A DNA stretch of 64,000 nucleotides from Phoronis australis (taxonomy: Eukaryota; Phoronida; Phoronidae). Below are positions 12,780 to 23,804 of this stretch, one piece after another. Made by a program: the position numbers and the translations under genes. The DNA lies in NCBI GenBank assembly GCA_002633005.1, contig NMRA01000278.1, positions 345,406 to 409,405 on the forward strand, given 5' to 3'. The notes under the pieces were generated by a model. That model searched no databases, was not told where the DNA came from, and saw nothing but the letters and a program-made list of their open reading frames with translations. Position 1 is the first letter of the stretch. Every line of letters begins with the position of its first letter.

Positions 12780-13630
12780 AATCTTCCCCTGTCTAACCAA
12801 GACCCACTCATAGTCGTTGACTTCAACGGTCTTTTACAAATCCGAAGATGTTAAGTCCTGAACACTGGAGAACAAATTAAAGTTTTTGTGATCAACAGTT
12901 GTTTCATCGTAATCAGCTAGAACCATGATGAGCCGACCCGCCTATTGGAAGACGCCAAGTACTCCAGACCTTGTCACCACCACGGAGGACATTCAGAAGC
13001 AGGTGACAGGGATGTTGCAAACCAGTCAGGAAAGAGTAACTACCCATAGGTCCTGCTGAAGCTCTCGCTACTGGAACACACAGACATGCTTCAGAAATAA
13101 TTGAAGCACGAGTATTAGATCACAATGTTCGCCCAAGACATAGAAACGGTGTTAATTATAAACTGAAAACACTGACCGTTTTTGTACACCTGCCCAAAGC
13201 CATCGGCAGGTTCACGAATGAAGATCTTCTCATGACGTTCCCACAAACATAAGTATGCAACAAGGTGTACGCGTGGATTAACAGTTACCTGCTAAAAATG
13301 CCGTCCCCAGTAAAACTGGAAATACAAATTATCACGTTGCTGAGTATTACAGAAGGCATAACGCAGGGCAGCGTAATTGTGTCCACGCTTTTTGTTGTTT
13401 TTATGGCGTTTCTGACCACCTGTTCATGCACATCTCCTGGATTTTCCAAGACCTGGCTGTATGGACAAAACGACAGTACATCACCACAGTAATGCACAGA
13501 ATGTAGGAAGCCCCGTTATCTTAGAATGTGTGGACGTCTAGGATCAACAGGACCAAAACCGAGGCACATGCTTTTCCCTCAATCTCTAGAAAAAAGAGTT
13601 CTCCCAGCAGCACGAATGCCAGAATATTCC
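12780..13630 (+). mobile_element. Second, heavily decayed LINE fragment
   Basis: Directly downstream of the first LINE. A plus-strand segment near 12,920-13,000 reads RPAYWKTPSTPDLVTTTEDI, like the end of an AP-endonuclease domain (R-P-x-Y-W-x-T-P-S-x-P-D). Near 13,350-13,420, GITQGSVIVSTLFVVFM matches the RT motif around GxPQGSVLSPxLF, with Pro replaced by Thr. Near 13,530, SRINRTKTEAHAF resembles the thumb (INxxKTE). Most of the RT between these points is lost, so this is a deleted, dead copy of an element different from its neighbours. Confidence 0.5.
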
Positions 13631-13639
13631 TCAACAAGA

Positions 13640-14935
13640 AACACCAATCTTGTCTGCCTCGAGGGTTAAACTGCAAGAAAGACTTGCGTGTCTGCCTTTG
13701 CCCAGAAAAGCAACTAAGAAAGTGTTTGTGGTGAAGAAGATGCATGGTAACGGAGAGGGCAGACGTTTGGCACAAGAAAAGTGGTTCTACAATAAGAAAT
13801 TGGTAAAAAGGGAATCTTATTACAAGTATCTCGGTGTGACGTTTTCTTGTAAATTAAAATGGAATGATAAGTGTAGAATATCAGCTTTACGAGCTAGAAA
13901 AGCAATGACCATGTTAAAAGCATGTTTAACCAAAGTCAAGTGTAGATCCCCGCATGTATGTTTTAAATTGTTTGATAGTATGGTAGTTCCTATGTCGAGA
14001 TATGGGCTACAGTATGTTCGAAAGACATAAAAAGTGTTCAAAATGATTTCTGTAAATGGGTTGCTGGTGTCCCAAAGAAAACAAGTAACGTTATGGCCAG
14101 AGGAAAATGCGGCAGGCATTTATTATCTGTGAAATACTTGTGCATACCAATAATCTACTGGACCAAAATTCTACAGTAACCTCAGATACCCAAAGAAAAG
14201 TTACAGGATGCTGCAGGTCGACTGTGAAAGAGGATGAGCAAATTGGGCCAGTGCAGTTAAAGATATTTTATTCAGATACGGGCTTGGGGCGGTATGGATA
14301 AGTGGACCGGGTAACATTGATTCATTTATATCAGAATTTAAGCAAAGATTATTGGATTGTGGTGCCCAAGAATGGAGAATATCAGTGCAGAGCTCTAGCA
14401 AGTCCTCATTTTACTCTATTATCAAAACAGATTTATCTTCTGAAGAATATCTTTACTGTCTATTACCAACTCTACGAAGAATTCTAGCCAAATTCGGGTG
14501 CTCTGGACACCAACTGAAAATAGAAACTGGTAGGCACCATGACATTCCAAAGGAAGATAGACTTTGCGAAATTTGCAACCGTTCGGAAATTGAAGACAAA
14601 ATACACTTATTACTTAAATGTCCCGTACTTAACGACATTAGAATGATTTTTTTCCCAGAAATATCCCGACAGCATACTGACATCGAAAACGTCAAATACT
14701 TATTCAAAACAAAGTCTGGAAATATTCTGAAAAGACTATCCTTATTTATATTAAAGGTTTATGGTATTAGACAGGAAACTCTAACATTGTAACGTGTAAA
14801 TATGTATATATGTATTGAATACTCGGACATGAAAATGCCACCTATTGTTGCAATGTAATGTGTACAAATGAGCTTAGCTCCAAGTGCAAATAAACAACCT
14901 CTCTCCCTCTCCCTCTACCTTTCCTTTTTTCAGAA
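13640..14935 (+). mobile_element. Third LINE fragment: RT thumb to C-terminal Cys motif
   Basis: Plus-strand remnant. YYKYLGVTFSCKLKWN (about 13,820) marks the RT thumb. FCKWVAGVPKKTSNVMARG (14,048-14,105) and the following SVKYL are in a second frame. SSSKSSFYSIIKTDLSSEEY leads to a final zinc-finger-like CEICNRSEIEDKIHLLLKC near 14,565-14,620, and the ORF ends at 14,790. AATAAA near 14,889 followed by CT-rich simple sequence probably marks the 3' end. Only the 3' half is present, the usual result of 5' truncation during target-primed reverse transcription. Confidence 0.7.
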
Positions 14936-16400
14936 ATTGTCGATGGAAATGATAAAATAAACACTTTTTGGCTTATTAATGTTAGCTCAGGAAGCCTCAG
15001 GCTCACGTGTCTTTCCTTAGCTATTTATGGGCTGAATGCGCTATGTATATCACACGACCCATATGAACTGGTGTGTGCTGACTTCTGTTCTGAAAACTTG
15101 GGTTTTGGGCAGGAGAGGGTGTATTTGAGAGTATTGAGGCTATTTTATTTCAATTTTTTGTACTTTTGTCTAAATTTATTGGTAGAATATTAATAAAACT
15201 ATAAAAACAGCAACATCCTTTACAAAAGGTGGTCCGAAAAGGTATTGCACTATTTACAATTTCCTTGACTTATTACCGACGGAAATTTTATGTCTCATGA
15301 ATCATTTTGTGTCTTATGAATCATTTGGTGATAGGTATTATTCTCTACTTCATTTAATATTTATGTGTGAAGATTTTCCAAACTTCCCCAGTTATAGAAT
15401 GTTGTGTGAACAAAAGCCAACATCCCAAATTAATATCTTTACTAAACTTGAAGTGGGAATTGCAAGTCAACGTTACTGAATGTACACACATCGTGGGGAG
15501 CGGTGTATTTCTGTTCTCTTAATTTTGCTTGGGATACGGGGATAATGTGGTTCGAGATAAGGTTCCTTTATAAAATTGTGTTTAATATAATTCGTGACAA
15601 AACTGATACCAAGCATTCAGATCCCGCTCCACGTTTTATAAGAAGCAGTAAATATGAGTTACCGGGATTGCAACGTAACGAAAAATGTCTGCCTTGCTAT
15701 ACTTCAATACAAAAATCCAAAATGTACTTAAAATCTCTCGACGGATATTTTGTTTGGTAAGCTACATCAATCGGATGTAATTAATTTACTTACGTGTTTG
15801 GGAAAATATCACATTTACCACCACATAGTCAGTGATACTACTCCCTTCAACTGAACGTTTTAGGAAAGAAGTGGTACATACAATAGGAAAGTGTGCTTTT
15901 TCTCTCATCTGTTTCTTTGATTATTAGCTAACGTTGCAGTTTTAATCTCGTGTCGAAATAAGCGGTTGTACATTTATCCCATACGTGTTGAATCTGTAGA
16001 GGGAAATACGGCCATGTAATAATGTTTTCCGTATTCACCCCCCTCTCTACTTCAACAGTGACCTGTGACATGGAAAGTTCAAAATGTAGGGCAATGTAGA
16101 ATCGACTTCGTTAGCAGGTTAGATTATCAAACTTTCGGAAAATAGCTTAAAGTAAAATGTAATACAGTTGTGACAGTGAGAATAACACTCAACATGCAAT
16201 GAGGTCTCAATCGTAACACCTGGAACCGGACTTTTAATTATATGACAGTTCTGTCTCAGTTTCCATTTGCTAAATACTGTACATTCTGCAACTCAGACGC
16301 TGATTCTTCTGTTACTACCATATCAAATATTGTTTTTATTTAACTATTTTCAGGAGATGTTACAAATTCAGTGCAAAGTTACCGTTGTTTTTATCTCTGT
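14936..16400 (-). other. Intron of gene A, no gene recognised
   Basis: AT-rich sequence between the LINE cluster and the EGF exon triplet. The open frames near 15,300-15,480 and 15,500-15,760 (plus) resemble no domain I recognise. They could be older retroelement debris. Confidence 0.45.
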
Positions 16401-16572
16401 TATCTCTTTTCAAGTAATAAATCCTTACATTTAAAACTGTTTCTTTTACTAGAGAAAATTTGCACCCTAACGCGCTGATGGAATGCAATTGTTGTGGGCT
16501 TTAAGCATTGATCAACTGAACTTTTTCTTTCCTTCATCGAAAATATTTTTTGAGTCAGAAACTCAACACTAC

Positions 16573-16683
16573 CTTGACAAGAATTGCCACTGTAGCCGTG
16601 ATCGCATTCACATCTATATGACCCAATCGCATTTTTGCAAGCTGCGTTGCTTCCACACGGGTTTTGAAGACACTCGTCGATAT
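16573..16683 (-). CDS. Gene A exon: cbEGF domain, triplet copy 3
   Basis: A 111-base phase 1-1 exon with acceptor GTTTCAG and donor GTAGTG. The product begins DIDECLQNPCGSNAAC, then KNAIGSYRCECDHGYSG and NSCQG. It is very similar to the two exons upstream, but differs at KNA (INT in the others), DHGY and NSC. It loses the N-T pair (N-A here). It belongs to a three-exon tandem array, and this copy has the more diverged flanking intron. Confidence 0.9.
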
Positions 16684-16854
16684 CTGAAACATTCACAAAA
16701 CATTTCACTAGAATTCTAATAATAATGTCAATGTTTATAACGTCATCAGTTCAAGAATAGTTTTCTGCACTTGAACGCCAACTGCTACCACACGCGGCTG
16801 AGATGTTACCCTCCTTCAGCGAAACAAATAATGAAATTACAAACTCAACACTAC

Positions 16855-16965
16855 CTTGACAAGGATTGCCACTGTAGCCTTGATCGCATTCACATCTATA
16901 TGATCCAATCGTATTGATGCAAGCTGCGTTGCTTCCACACGGGTTTTGAAGACACTCGACAATAT
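16855..16965 (-). CDS. Gene A exon: EGF domain, triplet copy 2 (DIVEC variant)
   Basis: A 111-base phase 1-1 exon with acceptor TTGTAG and donor GTAGTG. It is nearly identical to its upstream neighbour, but the calcium signature reads D-I-V-E-C where the other two copies read D-V/I-D-E-C. The Asp that supplies a calcium ligand is replaced by Val. The six cysteines and NTIGSYRCECDQGYSGNPC are intact, so the fold should hold while calcium affinity may be reduced (inference). Confidence 0.9.
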
Positions 16966-17136
16966 CTACAACAATAACAGAGGATTTCACTCAAATGCTA
17001 ATGATAATATCAATGGTTATAACGTGATCAGTTCAAACATAGTACTCTGGACTTGAACGCCAACCGCGACTACACGCATCTGAGGTTTTACCGTCCTTCA
17101 GCAAAACAAATAATGAAATTACAAACTCAACACTAC

Positions 17137-17247
17137 CTTGACAAGGACTGCCACTGTAGCCTTGATCGCATTCACATCTATATGATCCAATCGTATTGAT
17201 GCAAGCTGCGTTGCTTCCACACGGGTTTTGAAGGCACTCGTCGACGT
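17137..17247 (-). CDS. Gene A exon: cbEGF domain, triplet copy 1
   Basis: A 111-base phase 1-1 exon with acceptor TTGTAG and donor GTAGTG. It reads DVDECLQNPCGSNAAC, then INTIGSYRCECDQGYSG and SPCQG. This is the most canonical member of the triplet, with all six cysteines and the calcium ligands. It differs from copy 2 mainly at D/V in the calcium motif and at S/N near the end. Confidence 0.92.
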
Positions 17248-18460
17248 CTACAACATTCACAAAACTTTTCACTCGAATTTTAATAATAACCCCATTGTAT
17301 GTAAAGTGATCAGTTCAAACATATCACCCTGGATGTAAATACTGAGCTTGCGCATGTGCGGGTAGTTCTTTGAACTCGTTTGTCCCGGTGTTTTTGTGGA
17401 ATATTGGGCTTAGGGTGGAATTTTTTTTAGTACAAAAGAAATTATTTTGTTAATGTTATAGAAAAGTCGTATGAACAGAGATCCCTCCGTGTATGGTTAC
17501 ACTGAAAGAAGTAAACAAATAAATGGATGGATCAATCCATAACTAATTTTTCATATCTGACAAGTTAAAAACATAGTCTTTAGTTCTAAAAATCAAGAGT
17601 GTTAGCAAAAATGAGAAAAGCAACAAAGAGTGTAATAGCAATCCACTTCATAAACTAATTGATTAATTAGTTAATAAACTACGTGTAATGACATTTATTT
17701 TATTTAACATAGACATGAAAAGGACCAGAAAGTTTATATAACAGACTAATTAAGCCATCTAGGAAAAGGTTTCGATGATTCAAAAAATTGCTACACAGTT
17801 GATACGAGGAATTATGTATCTTAATATGTTGATTTGACCTTTGTGCCGTTTCGTGCAAATACATTTACATTTTTCAGAAAGAAATTGGCATATAATGACT
17901 TTTACAAAAAATTGTTCTGAACTAATAACTCCAAATACCTTTACGAAATTTGCCTTCAAAGATTTCTGATCGATAAAAATGGGCAAACATCTATCGTGAA
18001 GGTCTGGTATATAGTGTGGAGAGCATATTAGATTCATTCGCAGTTTTGGACTTTGCATAGAACTTTTGAAGTAAACTCGTTTCTTCACAGACTAAAAAGT
18101 TAATGATACTGAGTGTGTGTCATAGTAAACCAGATACTTTGGAGCACAATTTCACAAATTTTACATTATTAAAATGGATTTCGGTAAATACCAGTATTTA
18201 TAACAAAGTTGAAATGATATGTGTAAGACCTTTTTGAATAGCTGTCAACCTTCAAGAAGGAAAAACCGAGACCAGTGGTTTGAAAAGCCGTTCATACGGA
18301 TGAGCAGCAGTACCTAAGTGTGACAAAATGAAAAGGTAAAATGTTCGCCACTACACACAACGACATCATTTTTTGACGAATGGGCGACTACATTTGCAGC
18401 ATAAAACTCATTAATGTCCCGTTTTCATGCACCACATATTTATATGTGGGTACATAGGCA
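17248..18460 (-). other. Intron of gene A, no other gene
   Basis: AT-rich intron. A 102-codon minus-strand open frame at 17,780-18,088 has no domain, poor codon texture and no good flanking splice sites, so I do not call it. Confidence 0.55.
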
Positions 18461-18469
18461 GTCATCTCA

Positions 18470-19175
18470 GTCTGGGCGTCCGTCGTCCGGCATCCGCAGC
18501 TATATCTAATAAGCCCCTCACAGGATCTTGATGAGATTTCGCAGATGTGTGCCTACAAAAGCTCACGACATATGACGACCAACTTCCAAACAGATCCGAC
18601 TACTGGTGTGCCCCCTAGTGTCAATTTTAGTTTTTTACGTTTCCTCTGTATCTTCAAAGGTCCTCAGATTTTCATGAAACTTGGCACATAGGCATCTATT
18701 AATGAGATGACACTATCCAAGAATTTTGATATTAATTTGGCGTAGTTTGCACTACCTAGTGGCCACTTTTACTGTTTTGAGCCTGTTTTTGGCGTCCACC
18801 CCTCTATCAACCAAACCACTCTAAGGATGATTGTGAAAATTCGGATGTGTGTTCTTACTGTGAAGACAGCAGCTGAAGACGATTTTACGACCACTTCGAC
18901 TACTGTGGTGCATCCTAGCGGTAGCTTTGTTTTGTTTTGCGCTCATACTTGTATTTACTAAGCCCACAGCAGGATTTTATCAAATTTAGTAAGTGTATTT
19001 ATATGAAGCTACCAACAGACGACGACTTTCAGGCGGATCCAAGAAACGTTGTGCCCCCTAGTGAAAATTTCATTTTTTCCGTTGTCCTTTGTTTCTGTGA
19101 ATTTCCTTGACAGATTCATATGGAATTTGGTAAATAGCTTTCTATTAAAGAAGCGATTCGATGTTTTTGCGCTGT
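18470..19175 (+). repeat. Diverged ~140-bp-period repeat with CTCF-core-like motifs
   Basis: Four to five diverged units in tandem. Each has a segment like TCATGAAACTTGGCACATA or an equivalent, then a GTGCCCCCTAGTG-type word. On the minus strand these words read like the CTCF core CCASYAGRKGGCRS: 18608-18621 and 19051-19064 at 13/14, 18749-18762 at 12/14, 18908-18921 at 11/14. Spacings are 141, 159 and 143 bases. The same repeat occurs inverted at 50.0-50.8 kb. The family is not recognised by name. Confidence 0.6.
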
Positions 19176-19633
19176 CGTGAAGCCATTTCTATGATACAAA
19201 TAAACAGTCCTAGAAGCACACCGTCTGTGGTGCACTTGTGAGGCCATTTCAACGCTCCGAATTGTTCTTGTTTCTTTTTTAGTTGATCGAGACACCAAAT
19301 AGGAGCATGTCGCGTGATAAATCACAATAGCATGCGATAATATGTCTATCTTATCTTCTGTTAAAAGCGGGACATTTCGATGGTGTTTCAGAATGGCTGG
19401 AAAAACTTCAAAATGGGGACAGTCAGTTCAAGAATAAGACAGTTGGCAAGTACATCTTCAAACACATTGACAGGTATAATATTTTAATATTTAACCTTAG
19501 TACTTTTTTATTTTTTGTATAATGTAGAAATGTGTACAGCGAAAAATGTGAGCATGAAATGTTTGGTTCAGTAAATTTGAATGCCATTAATACAACAAGT
19601 TATTTTTGTTTATTTTTAATAATGCTAATACAT

Positions 19634-20027
19634 CAGCAATCTAGAAATCTGTGGTTCGATTTCCAGTTGGGGTTCCTGATTTTTCTGTGTTTATTTGATA
19701 TATTTCATTACTGGCCAACCTCAGCATCTATATATTTACTAGATCTAGTTAACACATGGTGGTGAATTGCTGATTGTATATATAATTGTCTAAATCCCGT
19801 GTGAAAAAGGCGAAACGCCGCTCATGGGATGTATGAGTTAACAGTTGGCTGTAAACAGTAATTGCACAGATATCGAGTCCTCAGTAGCTCAGTGGAGAGA
19901 GCACTAGACCGGCAATCTAGAGACCTGTGGTTCGATTCCCAGTTGGGTTTCCTGATTTTGATGTGTTTATTTGATATATTTCATTACTGTCCAACCTCAG
20001 CGTGTATATATTTACTACATCAGCAAA
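19634..20027 (+). repeat. Two copies of a tRNA-derived SINE-like sequence
   Basis: A segment of about 110 bases occurs at 19,634-19,742 and again at 19,911-20,027. Shared words include GTGGTTCGAT, TTGATATATTTCATTACTG and CCAACCTCAGC. The second copy has a tRNA-like head at 19,876-19,951: an A-box-like TAGCTCAGTGG, a perfect 5-bp anticodon stem CTAGA/TCTAG around CCGGCAA, and a B box GGTTCGATTCC. The first copy lacks the A-box half. The acceptor stem does not pair and position 33 is C, so this is a SINE head and not a functional tRNA gene. Confidence 0.6.
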
Positions 20028-20107
20028 GATGGAGGACTATTCTCGTTTACCATAACAGGAACGTTATCACAGTGTTGTTAGTTTGGTGAGAGCCTGTTTT
20101 GCTATAC

Positions 20108-20191
20108 CTGGCACTGTGCACGTGTAGGAACCAACGGTATTTGTACACTTCTGGTTTGAGTAGCAGGGAGACGTCAAACACTCGTCAATGT
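20108..20191 (-). CDS. Gene A exon: truncated cbEGF domain
   Basis: An 84-base phase 1-1 exon with acceptor GCATTTCAG and donor GTATAG. It encodes DIDECLTSPCYSNQKC, then TNTVGSYTCTVPG. The calcium signature and the first four cysteines are present, but the exon stops before the last C-x-C...C loop, so only two of three disulfides could form. Reading past the donor gives no Cys-x2-Gly-Tyr motif. Either the exon has been shortened by a new donor, or the final loop is encoded by an exon I cannot see, or it is a decaying exon. It is the most upstream EGF exon that is clear. Confidence 0.65.
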
Positions 20192-21939
20192 CTGAAATGC
20201 AATGGACAACCTTGTATAAAACTAAGTATTCTGAACAGCAGAATATTGTCTCAGTGGGCTAATCACATCAGCATTGCCAGGACAACAAAGACAATGATAT
20301 CAGTTCCATATGTTTGATTTGGGTGTTGTACTTGTTCACTCAGATGGCACTGGATTTACAAGACATACAAGGTCAGGTCATTTACATTGTCGTTTTTTAT
20401 AATAGAATACTAAAGAACATTCTAGTAGGTCTCAGTATATTAACGATATTAGCGACTAATATAGAGCCTGGGTCCTACGTTATGTTTAAAGAATGATTGG
20501 GTAAATTCCGGAAATTTTTAGAATGTGCTTGAATTGGTGAAAAGTTTCAGAACATTGTAAAAGACTAAGAATACCCAGGCAAGAGTTAGTAGGTGTCATT
20601 TAAAGATAGTCATTGTGAATGTAGATATACAGATATAGTTGAAATTAAAGTTGAGTTGCAGTTACAGATTAAGCAGTCAACAGAGAGCCATAGATACAGT
20701 CTGTTTAGTAATCCACTAGTGTAACAGTTGTTGGAAGTAACGCAAGTCAAGGCTTTGTAGCACTGGTTGGAGCATAGAACACACATTACATTGGACGCTT
20801 TGTTTGAGTAGACTTATGCACCTACGTTAATGATTAATGGAGTGATTAACTTGAGTTTACTTGCAGCAGTGAGAGAATGCCTGCAACCACCCATCACGTT
20901 AACAGTCAAAATTTTATTATGTCAATGTCGTTGGCAAAGAGATTTAAATCGCTCGTTTAAAATATTCTGGGTGCAGTAATGGAGCTAAACAGTGTTATAA
21001 CAAATGCAGATTTTGTGGAGCACGAGGTTCATTGGCCCCTGAAGCAATGGGCCGACAAATATCGTTGGCGGCTTACTATTTTACCCTTATCACGAAATCC
21101 GTCTATCATTCCGCCCTCCCTCCGTCTCCCCTTCTTCATAACCTTACTCCAACACCTTAAACAGTTCGTGTCATTAAGCTACTTGTAATCAGTAATAGAG
21201 TATCTAAGTGCAGAAGCTAGGTGAAATCAAAATTAGTTTCTCATTTGGTAGACGAATCCCGTGTTTGGCTCTTCAAAATATTTTCACTTATGTCACAATG
21301 TCGAAAGCCTCCCATCTGTTTTGAAACCCCTACTTTTCTTTTTTTCTCGGAATCCCACCTAGTGTCCTAACTGCAAATGTGGAGTATAAATTCTAAAATA
21401 CAGATCGTGAATTCGAGAGTACTTTTTAAAACTTAGTTCAGTTTTTGAAATTTTGGCGAAAAAATAGAAATTGAAGGGGGATGGGCAACAGGTAATCGGT
21501 AGTTGCGACCAGGGGAGTAATTTTAGTCCTTTTCTCTACTCTACACACACTAATTTTAGGCACAAATATCACCAAACCAAATGTAAATGCAGGCAGTGCA
21601 TATAGTGTTTTGTGTTTTTCCGAATATCCTAGAGGTGGCACTTTGGATCTCGTGTTGCTTCAGTTATATAGTTTAGGGCATTGTCTCGGGATAAGTCATG
21701 ATTTTATCACCCCCCCTTTCGGTGATATTGTTTTTATTGATTCTGTAATGTTGAGATATTGTCTGGACCAAAAAGCTTTCTAGGTTTTTCGCAGTGTACT
21801 AACGTCCGTAGAAGCGTCAAATACCATCTAGAATTTTGATTTAACAAACTTGAAAATTCAGGTGAAAATATGCAGATTATATAACACCTATTTAAACCAG
21901 TCTTTAGTTCTTTAATCTTGTAAAGGTTTGACAGTATCT
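20192..21939 (-). other. Long intron or upstream region of gene A, no gene
   Basis: No exon, RNA gene or named element is supported. Several open frames of 60-75 codons on the plus strand overlap without domain content. Confidence 0.5.
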
Positions 21940-23022
21940 GACACTGCATACACATCTCAGTGTGGTGCCTTAAAAGGAATGTACTGAGCCAAATATTTAA
22001 AGATGTGAACATCAGAAAAACAGGTTCGTTATTCGTCTTTGCTAAACTTGCCATTACAGTAACCACTGCCATTTTCCTTGTAACCCGAACAACAGTTTTC
22101 CTTCGTCGATGTCCTGTAGGCAGTGTGATACACCGTTCTGAAAAGAGTGAGTGACCAGCTTCAGTTTGAGTAACTCAAAGAGCAATTTAAGGTTATGTAG
22201 GACCTTAACACAGGTCAGTGGCACCTACTGTTTTGACAACGAACTGACAATCTAGTCACATGGGCAGTGCAGAACTGAAAAAGTGGGGGCTATAGCCCCC
22301 CAGCCCCCCTCCTAACAACGATAACAAGCAATAGGTTTTTAACACCAGTCGTAACCCAGGTGGACAGTCGGCCCATGAACAGCATACCAGAAATCCTTTT
22401 GAATACCCTGAGATCGACGCTTAATGGTTCACCCCAAGGACAAGTTTGATGTTTGCCGTAAATACGGCGTTGTGTACAAGATNGACACTGCATACACATC
22501 TCAGTGTGGTGCTTTAAAAGGAATGTACTGAGCCAAATATTTAAAGATGTGAACATCAGAAAAACAGGTTCGTTATTCGTCTTTGCTAAACTTGCCATTA
22601 CAGTAACCACTGCCATTTTCCTTGTAACCCGAACAACAATTTTCCTTCGTCGATGTCCTGTAGGCAGTGTGATACACCGTTCTGAAAAGAGTGACCAGCT
22701 TCAGTTTGAGTAACTCAAAGCGCAATTTAAGGTTATGTAGGACCTTAACACAGGTCAGTGGCACCTACTGTTTTGACAACGAACTGACAATCTAGTCACA
22801 TGAGCAGTGCAGAACTGAAAAAGTGGGGGCTATAGCCCCCCAGCCCCCCTCCTAACAACGATAACAAGCAATAGGTTTTTAACACCAGTCGTAACCCAGG
22901 TGGACAGTCGGCCCATGAACAGCATACCAGAAATCCTTTTGAATACCCTGAGATCGACGCTTAATGGTTCACCCCAAGGACAAGTTTGATGTTTGCCGTA
23001 AATACGGCGTTGTGTACAAGAT
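21940..23022. repeat. ~540-bp direct duplication meeting at an N
   Basis: Bases 21940-22482 and 22484-23022 are almost identical. The main difference is a 4-base indel (GTGAGTGACC against GTGACC) plus a few substitutions. They are separated only by the single ambiguous base at 22483. This is the only N in the window and it lies exactly at the junction, which suggests a gap-closing or haplotype-joining artefact and not a true tandem duplication. Confidence 0.85.
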
Positions 23023-23245
23023 GGACTGCCCTGACTGTAACCCAAGCTATGTGGGTAGACTGCTCGAAACCTCAGCACTAGGATCAAGAAACATTTGAGA
23101 TTAACAACCGGCTTTGGGTCAGCGATTAGTGAACACTGTTGTCAGACATCAAACAGCATCTCGCCCGACAATGCTACCGTCTTTAGTGAGAGAGAGTAAG
23201 TACTGATGCAGAAAGATTTTGAAGCGGTGGAAACCTGCTGGCACG
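22850..23245 (+). mobile_element. Penelope-like GIY-YIG endonuclease fragment
   Basis: On the plus strand, conceptual translation near 22,967-23,060 reads VHPKDKFDVCRKYGVVYKM, then DCPDCNPSYVGR. After a frameshift comes RIKKHLRLTTGFGSAISEHC, then SNSISPDNATVF and RKIL. This is the order of a GIY-YIG nuclease as found at the C-terminus of Penelope-like retroelements: G-V-V-Y, CxxC, Y-V-G, R, E-H, then an RKI-like helix. No reverse transcriptase is attached. The upstream duplicate (to 22,482) ends inside the same motif at the N. Confidence 0.55.
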
Positions 23246-23800
23246 CTCCATAACTCATACGGACTTGGGCTATAATCTTCCCGCCATTTAGTCTCTTATG
23301 ACAATGATGACGTAACAAACTCAGGTGGGGCTCCAGTTACCGCCATTCCATCTAACAAAGGTCTCAAAATGAGACCGAAAATTGTGGTCTCCATATAAAC
23401 TTCATGACTCCGAAAGGTAATTTAACATAATTGATATTAAAAACATTTATTTCATAATTTATGAAGCAGAAAACAGCATAATATGATATTTTTCCTATTA
23501 ACTGGGTCACATGATCAGGTATTCTTATTAAAATTTAGCAAAAAAGGAAAATAAATCGATTTTCAAATATTAGACGATATTTATAAATGGCCGAAACGAA
23601 AATGCTACCCAAATTTGTACCATCGACAAGAACTGTTTTTAAAAAATTCATGGATAACTGCCCAAACAGCACCCAATTATAAACAGCATGCACTTGTGTA
23701 TTGATCCGCGTATGGGCCACATTACAACATATAAACAATTATGTGCACACATTTTCCATGTACTATAATACTATCGAATGAGTACATTTCACTTGTGCCT
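23246..23800. other. No gene recognised
   Basis: AT-rich intergenic or intronic sequence with no supportable feature. Confidence 0.5.
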
Positions 23801-23804
23801 GATT

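Larger units (their letters stand above)
16740..17310 (-). repeat. Tandem duplication unit containing EGF exons
   Basis: Two units of about 285 bases, roughly 16,740-17,024 and 17,025-17,310. They share the whole EGF exon and also the flanking intron, for example AATGAAATTACAAACTCAAC next to the donor and matching GTTCAA and CTTCAGC words upstream. Intron similarity shows that the duplication is recent and included splice sites. The exon at 16,573-16,683 and its flanks look like an older third copy. Confidence 0.85.

Noticed and set aside
17780-18088. A 102-residue minus frame in a gene A intron
   Set aside because: No domain, no flanking splice consensus in phase 1, and AT-driven composition.
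19876-19951. A functional tRNA gene (anticodon GGC)
   Set aside because: The anticodon stem and B box are good, but the acceptor stem does not pair, position 33 is C, and a partial copy lies 275 bases away, which indicates a SINE.
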